Shown: piece after piece, positions 22,578-29,462 of the stretch
How positions within the stretch are numbered: the first letter of the stretch is position 1
How the letters are laid out: the number at the start of each line of letters is the position of its first letter
NCBI GenBank assembly: GCA_902785785.1
Contig: CADAAA010000005.1
Location: 62,001-126,000, forward strand
Direction: 5' to 3'
Length of the DNA: 64,000 nt
Source of the DNA: an uncultured Bacteroidia bacterium
GTDB lineage: Bacteria; Bacteroidota; Bacteroidia; Bacteroidales; UBA932
Translations under genes and position numbers: made by a program
The notes under the pieces: model-generated
Told to the model about the DNA's origin: nothing
Seen by the model: the letters and a program-made list of their open reading frames with translations, nothing else
Database searches by the model: none

Positions 22578-24245
22578 TTAATATGCTTGGATATGGACTC
22601 CGGCGACCGCGCGTCCGCTGGGGTCGTTGAGGTTCTTGAAGGCGGCATCCCATTCGAGCGCGATGGCAGTGGAACAGGCAACGCTGGCCTCGCTGGGGAC
22701 CGATAGTGCAGCTGAATCGCTCGGAAACAGTTCGGAGAAAATGCTGCGGTAGTAATACTCTTCCTTGTTCTGAGGAGTGTGGATAGGGAAGCGGTTGGCA
22801 GCATGCGCCATCTGCTCGTCGCTGACGGCCTCGGCCGTGACCCGCTTGAGCGTGTCGATCCAGGAGTAGCCGACGCCGTCTGAGAACTGCTCCTTCTGCC
22901 TCCAGGCTATCTCTGATGGGATCAGGTCTGCACACGCCTCGCGGACAATCTTCTTTTCGATTGTCTGCCCGGGGCACATCTTTGCGGCTGGATTCAGGCG
23001 CATGGCTACGTCGAGGAATTCCTTGTCAAGGAACGGTACGCGCCCTTCCACACCCCAGGCCGAAAGGCTCTTGTTGGCTCTCAGGCAGTCATATAGGTGA
23101 AGCTTCGAGAGCTTGCGCACAGTTTCCTCATGGAAGGCGCGTGCATCAGGCGCCTTATGGAAGTACAGGTACCCGCCGAAGACTTCATCGGCACCTTCGC
23201 CGGAGAGCACCATCTTGATGCCCATCGACTTGATGACGCGTGCCAGGAGATACATCGGCGTCGAGGCGCGGATGGTCGTGACATCGTAAGTCTCGGTATA
23301 ATAAATGACGTCACGAATTGCGTCCAGGCCTTCCTGGATGGTATAGTTGATCTCGTGATGGACAGTACCGATGTGCTCGGCGACAAGGCGGGCCTTGTCG
23401 AGGTCAGGCGCACCTTTCAGCCCTACGGCGAAAGAATGCAGCCGCGGCCACCAGGCGCGTGTCCTGGAGTCGTCCTCGATGCGCATCGCGCTGAACTTCT
23501 CGGCTATCGCCGAAATGACGGAAGAGTCGAGGCCACCGGAGAGCAGCACGCCGTAAGGGACGTCGGACATCAGCTGGCGCTTCACCGCGGACTCCAGCGC
23601 AGCACGAAGCTGCGCCGGGTCGGCGGGGTTGTCTTTCACTGCATCGTAATCCTGCCATTCGCGGGTGTACCAGCGCTTCATCCCTGGCTTGCGGCTCCAG
23701 TAGCAGTGGCCGGGCAGGAAGGGCTCGTAACGTTCGCACTGCCCTTCCAGCGCCTTCAGCTCGCTGGCGACATAGACCTTTCCGTCAGCGTCGTCAAAGC
23801 CGATATACAGCGGAATGACTCCGATGGGGTCGCGGGCGATCAGGAAAGCATCTTTTTCTGCGTCATAGAGTGCAAATGCGAAAATCCCGTTCAGTTCCTC
23901 CAGGAAATCCGGTCCCTTGTCGCGGTACAAGGCGAGAATGACCTCACAATCGCTGCCCGTACGGAAATCATATTTCCCGGCGTAACGCCGGCGGATCTCC
24001 TGATGGTTATAGATCTCACCGTTGACGGCCAGCACCTGCTTCCCGTCAGGGGAGAGGAGCGGCTGTCCGCCGGATTCCGGATCCACGATGCTCAGGCGCT
24101 CGTGGGCCATGACGGCGCTCCCGCCGCACCAGATGCCGCTCCAGTCCGGCCCTCTGTGCCGAAGTTTGCGGCTCATCTCAAGAGCCTTCCGGCGCATGGC
24201 GTCGGACTGTTCGCGAATGTTGAAAATACATGAGATCCCACACAT
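22578..24245 (-). CDS. asnB: Glutamine-hydrolysing asparagine synthetase
   Basis: AsnB uses glutamine and ATP to amidate aspartate. The 555-residue protein starts MCGISCIFNI, giving the class II glutaminase nucleophile Cys2 after Met removal, with LRHRGPDWSG and AVNGEIYNH as further glutaminase motifs. The synthetase domain has the PP-loop YGVLLSGGLDSSVISA and GEGADEVFGGYLYFHKAP. It is the first structural gene after the Gln/Asn-rich leader and terminator; its ATG is 60 bases beyond the terminator T-run, so transcription must pass that terminator to reach all seven genes. Confidence 0.97.
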   Translation of the reverse strand: MCGISCIFNIREQSDAMRRKALEMSRKLRHRGPDWSGIWCGGSAVMAHERLSIVDPESGGQPLLSPDGKQVLAVNGEIYNHQEIRRRYAGKYDFRTGSDCEVILALYRDKGPDFLEELNGIFAFALYDAEKDAFLIARDPIGVIPLYIGFDDADGKVYVASELKALEGQCERYEPFLPGHCYWSRKPGMKRWYTREWQDYDAVKDNPADPAQLRAALESAVKRQLMSDVPYGVLLSGGLDSSVISAIAEKFSAMRIEDDSRTRAWWPRLHSFAVGLKGAPDLDKARLVAEHIGTVHHEINYTIQEGLDAIRDVIYYTETYDVTTIRASTPMYLLARVIKSMGIKMVLSGEGADEVFGGYLYFHKAPDARAFHEETVRKLSKLHLYDCLRANKSLSAWGVEGRVPFLDKEFLDVAMRLNPAAKMCPGQTIEKKIVREACADLIPSEIAWRQKEQFSDGVGYSWIDTLKRVTAEAVSDEQMAHAANRFPIHTPQNKEEYYYRSIFSELFPSDSAALSVPSEASVACSTAIALEWDAAFKNLNDPSGRAVAGVHIQAY

Positions 24246-24304
24246 GGTATTCGTGTTTATTTGTTAAGTTATGCGTTTCCTTTTTCGGGGGGAGGGAGGG
24301 AATC

Positions 24305-24334
24305 AAAAAAAGACCGGCTCTCTCGAACCGGTCT
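24305..24334 (-). terminator. Attenuator-type intrinsic terminator ahead of the asnB operon
   Basis: In RNA sense the arms are AGACCGGTTC and GAGCCGGTCT (10 pairs, one G-U) closed by a GAGA loop, followed by a run of T. It lies 29 bases after the leader stop codon and before asnB, a position for premature termination rather than end-of-operon termination. The loop is of the GNRA class, as in the copy at 29221-29244. Confidence 0.88.
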
Positions 24335-24363
24335 CCTATTATGCTTATACCATAAAAATCACC

Positions 24364-24471
24364 TTATCCGACCGGCAGGACAAGATACAGCTTATTATTC
24401 TGGGAATTCTGTGAATTCTCAGAGACAAACTGCTGCTTGAAATTGGCGGATATGATGAAAAGGTTTGTCAT
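24364..24471 (-). CDS. Gln/Asn-rich leader peptide of the asnB operon (35 aa)
   Basis: The short ORF starts ATG at 24471, 20 bases after a TAAATTTG promoter box, and stops TAA at 24364-24366. It encodes MTNLFIISANFKQQ, then FVSENSQNSQNN, then KLYLVLPVG. The middle has two consecutive CAG codons and then a nine-base period (AAT TCN CAG) giving N-S-Q-N-S-Q-N-N, so Gln and Asn are 10 of 35 residues. The segment GCCGGTC (24370-24376), ending 4 bases before the stop, can pair with the terminator 5' arm. This is the layout of an amino-acid attenuator: a ribosome held at Gln/Asn codons would leave the antiterminator free, while one reaching the stop would cover it. Translation is inferred, not shown. 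Confidence 0.78.
   Translation of the reverse strand: MTNLFIISANFKQQFVSENSQNSQNNKLYLVLPVG
24370..24376 (-). promoter_or_regulatory. Candidate antiterminator segment of leader A
   Basis: GCCGGTC in the last codons of the leader duplicates most of the terminator 3' arm and is complementary (7 pairs, one G-U) to GACCGGT in the terminator 5' arm at 24327-24333. The two pairings are mutually exclusive. Confidence 0.65.
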
Positions 24472-24490
24472 TTCGATCGTTCTTCTGTTA

Positions 24491-24521
24491 CAAATTTAGT
24501 CAGCGGAAATCTAAAATGCAA
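24491..24521 (-). promoter_or_regulatory. Promoter of the asnB nitrogen operon
   Basis: TTGC, 19 bases, then TAAATTTG fits the Bacteroidota -33/-7 pattern. An A/T-rich tract lies just upstream. The box is 20 bases before the leader ATG, giving a very short 5' end as expected for an attenuator leader. Confidence 0.75.
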
Positions 24522-24696
24522 GATATTTTTTAAAAAATTTTGTAAACCGTTTTAGATTTTTCAACCGCCCCGGCATCAGGAATGATTTCCGGAGCGTATT
24601 CTTCTTTCCTACATCGGTAAAGGTAATGACAAGGGGCTTTCTCTGCATTTCTTGCCATCACTTCTTCTGAAGCAGGTCCTAAAGTCTTTTATCGCC

Positions 24697-26790
24697 TTAT
24701 TCCGAAATCATCTCAAGATCCGATATCCACAGCGCCACCTTCGCATCCGAAGGCATCCTGAGGTCCCCTCTCGGAGAAAGGGACACCGAACCGACCTTCG
24801 GTCCGTCGGGAAGGCAGGAACGCTTGAACTGCTGGCTGAAGAACCTCCAGTAGAACTTCTTGAGCCATTTTTGGATTGTCTCCTTGTCATAGTCGTTGGA
24901 CTTTCCTTCCGGTCCCACGAAAACTGATGCGTCCGCCCTCTTTCCGAGGAAGGCCTTCTTCGCGAGGAAGTATATCTTCGAAGGAGAGTATCCGAAACGG
25001 AACATATTGTATAGGAAGAAGTCGTGGAGTTCGTAAGGTCCGACGAGATCCTCTGTCTTCTGCTTTATGTTACCCTTCTCGTCAGCCGGGGTGAGTTCTG
25101 GGCTGATGGGGGTGTCGACGACATCGAGGAGGATTTCTCGGGCGGTTCTTTCCCCGTCCCCAGCCTCACCGAAGTTGTTCTCCGCCGCCCACTTCACGAG
25201 GTACTTCACGAGTGTCTTTGGGATTGAGGCGTTCACTCCGTACATCGACATATGGTCTCCGTTGTATGTGGCCCAACCAAGAGCCAGTTCCGAAAGATCT
25301 CCCGTTCCGACGACAAGACCGTTTTCCTTGTTTGCCACATCCATCAGAATCTGGGTCCTTTCCCTCGCCTGGCTGTTTTCGTAGGTGATGTCATGGACCG
25401 AAAGGTCATGTCCTATGTCCTCGAAATGCTGCTTGACGGCAGGGACTATGGAAATCTCCCTCTGGGTGACACCGAGTACAGTCATAAGGTCGACTGCGTT
25501 GCTGTATGTACGGTTAGTAGTACCGAAGCCGGGCATCGTTATTCCGATGATGCCTTTGCGGTCATACCCCAGACCGTCAAAGGCCATCACCGTTACAAGA
25601 AGCGCCAGGGTGCTGTCCAATCCTCCGGATACTCCGATGACGGCTGTCTTGCAGCCTATGTGCTCGAGCCTGGACATGAGGCCGAGGACCTGGATCGAAG
25701 TGATCTCCTTGGCCCTGCGGTCAATTTCGGCGGGATCTCCGCCGGGAACGAATGGATGTGGTTCTATACTCCGGATAAGTTCTTCGTCGAATGAAGTCGA
25801 AGCGGCTTTGCCGAGGTCTACGATGCCGTAGCGGCGGCGCATGTCGGAGGAAGTCCTTCCGTCGGGGATTATGGCAGAGAATGTCGTCTCCCTCTGACGC
25901 AGGATGGAGAGTTTCTCCATGTCGAGATCCGCGAGGATCATCTGGGTCTTCGTGGAGAACCTTTCGCTTTCGGCGAGGAAGGAACCGTTCTCGCAGATCA
26001 TCGATGATCCCGCGAAAACCATATCCTGGGTGGATTCACCGTAGGAAGCCGAACAGTAGATGTACCCACTTATGGTCCTTGCTGACTGGTTCGCTACGAG
26101 AGCCTTTCGGTAGACGTGCTTTAGGAGCACCTCGTTGCTTGCGGAAGGGTTGACGATGATTCTGGCTCCGCCCAGGGCGTGGAACGACGAAGGAGGGATG
26201 GGCATCCACAGGTCCTCGCAGATTTCCACGGCGAAGGTCGCCTCCCCGATCGAGAAAATCTGGTTCGGGGAAATCGTCGTCCTGAATCCGGCGTACTTCA
26301 TCGTGCAGGGGGTACCTTCACGGTAGTAGTCCTTGCCGTCGTCATGGAAGTTACCGGTGGAGACGTTTCCGGGTGAGAGGAAATCCGCCCCTGAAGAGAA
26401 CCACCTCGATTCATAGAACTCCCCGTAGTTGGGTATGTACACCTTGGGGACAAGTCCCCGGAGCATCCCGTTTCGGAAGACGGCGGCGCAGTTATAAAGG
26501 CGGTCCAGGTGCCTAACCGGCACTCCGACCACTACCGTCACTTCCTTGGCCCTTGTATGGGCCCTTATCGCCGCTATCGCCTTCTCCGCCTCGGCGATGA
26601 GGATATCCTGGCTGAAAAGGTCGCCGCAGGTGTATCCTGTGACGCAGAGTTCGGGAAAGACCAGAAGCGACACCTTCCTGTTTTCAGCGACGGTAATGGC
26701 GGAAAGGATTTCCGCTGTATTGAATGCAACGTCGGCCACCTTCACACGAGGTGAACATGCTGCCACTCTTATGAATCCGTAATTTTCCAT
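24697..26790 (-). CDS. nadE: Glutamine-dependent NAD+ synthetase
   Basis: NadE amidates deamido-NAD using ammonia cut from glutamine by its own N-terminal domain. The start at 26790 gives 697 residues (MENYGFIRVAACSPRVKVAD); the frame stays open further upstream, but that part overlaps the porin 3' end and is not conserved-looking. The nitrilase-type glutaminase has Glu in LLVFPELCVTGY, Lys in VPKVYIPNYGEFYE and Cys in AVEICEDLWMP. The synthetase domain has the ATP loop VIGVSGGLDSTLALL. It is the last gene of the glnK-amt operon, so a sixth glutamine-using enzyme type is placed behind a Gln/Asn leader. Confidence 0.94.
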   Translation of the reverse strand: MENYGFIRVAACSPRVKVADVAFNTAEILSAITVAENRKVSLLVFPELCVTGYTCGDLFSQDILIAEAEKAIAAIRAHTRAKEVTVVVGVPVRHLDRLYNCAAVFRNGMLRGLVPKVYIPNYGEFYESRWFSSGADFLSPGNVSTGNFHDDGKDYYREGTPCTMKYAGFRTTISPNQIFSIGEATFAVEICEDLWMPIPPSSFHALGGARIIVNPSASNEVLLKHVYRKALVANQSARTISGYIYCSASYGESTQDMVFAGSSMICENGSFLAESERFSTKTQMILADLDMEKLSILRQRETTFSAIIPDGRTSSDMRRRYGIVDLGKAASTSFDEELIRSIEPHPFVPGGDPAEIDRRAKEITSIQVLGLMSRLEHIGCKTAVIGVSGGLDSTLALLVTVMAFDGLGYDRKGIIGITMPGFGTTNRTYSNAVDLMTVLGVTQREISIVPAVKQHFEDIGHDLSVHDITYENSQARERTQILMDVANKENGLVVGTGDLSELALGWATYNGDHMSMYGVNASIPKTLVKYLVKWAAENNFGEAGDGERTAREILLDVVDTPISPELTPADEKGNIKQKTEDLVGPYELHDFFLYNMFRFGYSPSKIYFLAKKAFLGKRADASVFVGPEGKSNDYDKETIQKWLKKFYWRFFSQQFKRSCLPDGPKVGSVSLSPRGDLRMPSDAKVALWISDLEMISE

Positions 26791-26839
26791 CTTGGAATAT
26801 GTGTGTCTTGAACTGGGACTTTGTGAATATCTAGAATAA

Positions 26840-27550
26840 TTACGGTTGTAACGTGATGCCAAATACCAAGAAGGCAGACTTGGAATAAGGGTTGGCCTCC
26901 ACCTGGGCGAAAACCGGAATGGAGAAAGTATCCGTAACCTGGATGTTCTTCGCCGCCGTCAATGCGAGGTTGGTGACGGCGAATCTGTCCGTACCGTAGA
27001 AATCGGTGGCAAACGGGACCGCACCGGCCGTGGCCGTCCAATCGACATCGCCGAGCTTAAACGGAACGCTGATTTCCAAATAGCTGCTGTAAGCGAGTTT
27101 CCCGGTAGCCTCCACCAGGTCGTTGCCTGCAAAGTTGGTGTACCACTGCAACGACGCAAAGCCGAAGTCATAACCGGCATTCGCCTCGAACACATGGTTC
27201 GTATAGTCGGCGGCGTACTTGAAGTAGTGGTTCAGCGGGTCCAGACCCGCATTGAACCAATAATCCGTCACGCCGATATTGAAACCTCCGACCGAGTAAG
27301 CAAGCGTCAGGTCCAGTTCCTTCGTATCGGCCGGGTCGGACAGGCCCACCGAGCCCCAGACCGAGAGGCTCAAGCCCTTGTAGCTGACGCCGAGCGCCGG
27401 CTGCATCGACACGTCGCCCAATTCCATGCCGCGCCAGACATAACTGCTAACGAAGTCGGTGCCGATAGTGGTTTCCACCGTGTCTTGAGCCTTGGTGGTT
27501 GCTGCACCGAAGAGCAGCAAAGCAAGACCGCTGTAAAATATCTTTTTCAT
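26840..27550 (-). CDS. Outer-membrane beta-barrel protein, TorF/Gcw_chp-like putative porin
   Basis: The protein has 236 residues from MKKIFYSGLALLLFGAATT, with cleavage likely after TKAQ. ATG 27550 is preferred over an upstream in-frame start at 27574 because the signal peptide begins here. The mature protein has alternating hydrophobic beta-strands ending in aromatic or polar residues (VSSYVWRGMELGDVSMQPAL, SLSVWGSVGLSD) and a short C-terminal strand, typical of a small porin. It lies 24 bases after amt. In Bacteroidota such porins often accompany ammonium transporters, so it may let ammonium through the outer membrane; this is inference. Confidence 0.72.
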   Translation of the reverse strand: MKKIFYSGLALLLFGAATTKAQDTVETTIGTDFVSSYVWRGMELGDVSMQPALGVSYKGLSLSVWGSVGLSDPADTKELDLTLAYSVGGFNIGVTDYWFNAGLDPLNHYFKYAADYTNHVFEANAGYDFGFASLQWYTNFAGNDLVEATGKLAYSSYLEISVPFKLGDVDWTATAGAVPFATDFYGTDRFAVTNLALTAAKNIQVTDTFSIPVFAQVEANPYSKSAFLVFGITLQP

Positions 27551-27574
27551 AGGTAATATCAATTTAATTATCAA

Positions 27575-28792
27575 CTAGTTATAACAGCTTTCGCCGTGTT
27601 CGTAGATGTCGAGGCCCTCGTCTTCGACGCGCGATTCGACGCGCAGGCCATGGGCCTTCTTGATGCCGAAGAACAGGATGAATCCGCATACTGCGGCCCA
27701 GAGGTCGATGACAAGGATGCCAAGGCACTGTACTCCGAAGAAATGCCATCCGCCGCCGTAGAAGAGACCTCCGTCAGTGGCGAGAAGGCCGGTGAGGATA
27801 GTACCGAGGATACCGCAGACTCCGTGTACGGACGATGCGCCTACAGGATCGTCGATGTGCAGTTTGTGATCGATGAACTCGATTGCGAATACCAGCACTA
27901 TTCCGCAGAGAAGACCGATGACGACTGCTCCCCAGGGCGAGACTGCGTCGCATCCGGCGGTGATGCCGACAAGACCTGCCAGGATGCCGTTGAGCGTCAA
28001 CGACAGCGAGGGCTTGCCGTACTTGAGCCAGGTAAGGAACATGGTCGCAGTACCGCCGGCTGCAGCTGCAAGGTTGGTGGTCAGGAAGACATGCGATATG
28101 GCGATGCGGTTCACTTCACCGCTGGCGGCCAGCTGGCTTCCCGGGTTGAATCCGAACCATCCGAGCCAGAGGATGAAGACCCCCAGTGCAGCTATGGCCA
28201 GGTTGTGTCCGGGGATGGCCCGGCTCTTGCCGTCCTTGCCGTATTTGCCGCGACGCGGTCCGAGTGCGATGGCTCCGATCAGGGCAAGGACACCGCCTAC
28301 GCTGTGCACTATAGCGCTTCCTGCGAAATCGTGGAAACCAAGATCAGCTAGCCAGCCTCCTCCCCAGGTCCAATGTCCCTCGACGGGATAGACTATCAAG
28401 GATATGAATGCACTGTAGACAAGGTACATCGAGAATTTGGTGCGCTCTGCCATGGCGCCGCTGACGATGGTCGCGGCCGTGGCGCAGAAGACGGTCTCGA
28501 AGATCAGGAAACCTTCCACGGGCAGGTCGCCCTTGTAGAAGGAGAGGTCTCCCCAGTTGGGAGCGCCGATGAATCCGGCTCCGTCGCTTCCGAACATGAA
28601 GCCGAAGCCGACCAGGAAGAACAGCAGGGAGCCGAGCATGAAGTCGACGAAGTTCTTCATCAATATGTTGACGGTGTTCTTGCTGCGTGTGAATCCCGCT
28701 TCGCAGAGGGCGAATCCGGGTTGCATCCAGAAGACAAGCATTGCTGCAAGCAGCATCCAAACGGTATCGAGGGATATGGCTAACTCATTCAT
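27575..28792 (-). CDS. amt: Ammonium transporter, Amt family
   Basis: Amt is a trimeric inner-membrane channel that takes up ammonium. Its 405 residues are hydrophobic with about 11 expected membrane segments. Family motifs are MQPGFALCEAGFTRSKNT near the start and the two pore histidines in GSAIVHSVGGVLALIG and ASSVHGVCGILGTI. There is no cleavable signal peptide; the N-terminus enters a membrane helix directly. It sits 21 bases after the PII gene, the usual glnK-amt pairing, so PII is expected to gate it. Confidence 0.95.
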   Translation of the reverse strand: MNELAISLDTVWMLLAAMLVFWMQPGFALCEAGFTRSKNTVNILMKNFVDFMLGSLLFFLVGFGFMFGSDGAGFIGAPNWGDLSFYKGDLPVEGFLIFETVFCATAATIVSGAMAERTKFSMYLVYSAFISLIVYPVEGHWTWGGGWLADLGFHDFAGSAIVHSVGGVLALIGAIALGPRRGKYGKDGKSRAIPGHNLAIAALGVFILWLGWFGFNPGSQLAASGEVNRIAISHVFLTTNLAAAAGGTATMFLTWLKYGKPSLSLTLNGILAGLVGITAGCDAVSPWGAVVIGLLCGIVLVFAIEFIDHKLHIDDPVGASSVHGVCGILGTILTGLLATDGGLFYGGGWHFFGVQCLGILVIDLWAAVCGFILFFGIKKAHGLRVESRVEDEGLDIYEHGESCYN

Positions 28793-28813
28793 AGTTCTTT
28801 CATCTTTAAGGTT

Positions 28814-29161
28814 TTACTTCTTGTCACGGAGCACTGTGTCGCCGTGCTCACCCGTACGTATCGACCAGGTGTCGATCACGTCGCTCACGAAGATGCGTCC
28901 GTCTCCGACCTCTCCGGTATGGGCCTCGCGCAGTATGACCTCGACGGCCGGTTCGACGAACATGTCGCGGCAGATGATGGTCAGTGCGATGCGTTCGATA
29001 ACGTCCGTGGAGTACTGGACTCCTCTGTAGATCCTCTCCTGGCGGCTCTGTCCGATACCGTGAACGTCATGGTACTCGAACCAGTTGATGTCCGACTGCA
29101 ACAGGGCTTCCTTCACATCCTCAAACCTTGTTTTCCGGATGATAGCTTCAATCCTTTTCAT
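28814..29161 (-). CDS. glnK: PII nitrogen regulatory protein
   Basis: PII proteins are trimeric sensors of 2-oxoglutarate and ATP/ADP that bind and block Amt. This protein has 115 residues, the normal length, and starts MKRIEAIIRKTRFEDVKEAL. The T-loop contains GQSRQERIYRGVQY, with the Tyr of YRG equivalent to the uridylylation site in enteric PII, though the loop sequence before it differs from the common form. The B-loop is TGEVGDGRIFV. It is the first structural gene after the second Gln/Asn leader; its start is 50 bases downstream of the end of the terminator T-run. Confidence 0.93.
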   Translation of the reverse strand: MKRIEAIIRKTRFEDVKEALLQSDINWFEYHDVHGIGQSRQERIYRGVQYSTDVIERIALTIICRDMFVEPAVEVILREAHTGEVGDGRIFVSDVIDTWSIRTGEHGDTVLRDKK

Positions 29162-29210
29162 AATTTTCGTGTCTGTTTTGTTAAGTTGTCGTTTAATCCC
29201 CGGGGAAGGA

Positions 29211-29244
29211 AAAACAAAAAAGACCGGCTCTTTCGAACCGGTCT
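29211..29244 (-). terminator. Attenuator-type intrinsic terminator ahead of glnK-amt
   Basis: Arms AGACCGGTTC and GAGCCGGTCT (RNA sense) with a GAAA loop, then T5-G-T4. It is the same stem as at 24311-24334, with only the loop changed from GAGA to GAAA, both GNRA. It lies 24 bases after the leader stop. Confidence 0.87.
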
Positions 29245-29268
29245 CCTATTATGCTCATACCACAAAAA

Positions 29269-29382
29269 TCACCTTATCCGACCGGCAAGACAAGATACAG
29301 CATTATTATTCTGGGAATTCTGTGAATTCTCAGAGACAAGCTGCTGCTTGAAATTGGCCGTAATGGTGAAAATGTTGATCAT
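29269..29382 (-). CDS. Gln/Asn-rich leader peptide of the glnK-amt operon (37 aa)
   Basis: ATG at 29382, TGA at 29269-29271. It encodes MINIFTITANFKQQ, LVSENSQNSQNN, then NAVSCLAGRIR. The first 26 residues align with the asnB leader, with identical KQQ and NSQNSQNN blocks. One extra base in the run of AAT codons then shifts the frame, replacing the KLYLVLPVG ending with NAVSCLAGRIR. Read in the other frame, the DNA still encodes LVLPVG and a stop (TAA). The antiterminator segment GCCGGTC (29280-29286) is retained and still lies within a ribosome footprint of the new stop. The frameshift could be real, a sequencing or assembly error, or a recoding site. Confidence 0.75.
   Translation of the reverse strand: MINIFTITANFKQQLVSENSQNSQNNNAVSCLAGRIR
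29280..29286 (-). promoter_or_regulatory. Candidate antiterminator segment of leader B
   Basis: GCCGGTC in the leader's last codons is complementary to GACCGGT in the terminator 5' arm (7 pairs, one G-U), as in copy A. It is unchanged despite the nearby one-base indel. Confidence 0.63.
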
Positions 29383-29401
29383 TTCGTTCGTTCTTCTGTT
29401 A

Positions 29402-29432
29402 CAAATATAGTCAGCGGAAATCTAAAATGCAA
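29402..29432 (-). promoter_or_regulatory. Promoter of the glnK-amt operon
   Basis: TTGC, 19 bases, TATATTTG: the same promoter as copy A with one base changed inside the variable positions of TAnnTTTG, so consensus is preserved. It begins 31 bases after the pyrG stop. Confidence 0.75.
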
Positions 29433-29462
29433 GATATTTTTTAAAAAATTTTATAAACCGTT

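Larger units (their letters stand above)
24305..24554 (-). repeat. Regulatory cassette copy A (direct repeat of 29216-29465)
   Basis: About 250 bases spanning promoter, leader ORF and terminator are repeated at 29216-29465 with roughly 16 differences by eye (about 93% identity), including two indels. Similarity stops at the T-run on one side and at CGTTTTA on the other, so the unit is exactly the regulatory cassette. The 142 bases from 24555 to 24696, between this copy and the nadE stop, show nothing recognisable. Confidence 0.9.

Noticed and set aside
24284-24299. G-rich tract on + between the attenuator and asnB, resembling a G-quadruplex
   Set aside because: It is short, is C-rich in the transcript, and is not present in the second cassette, so no role can be supported.
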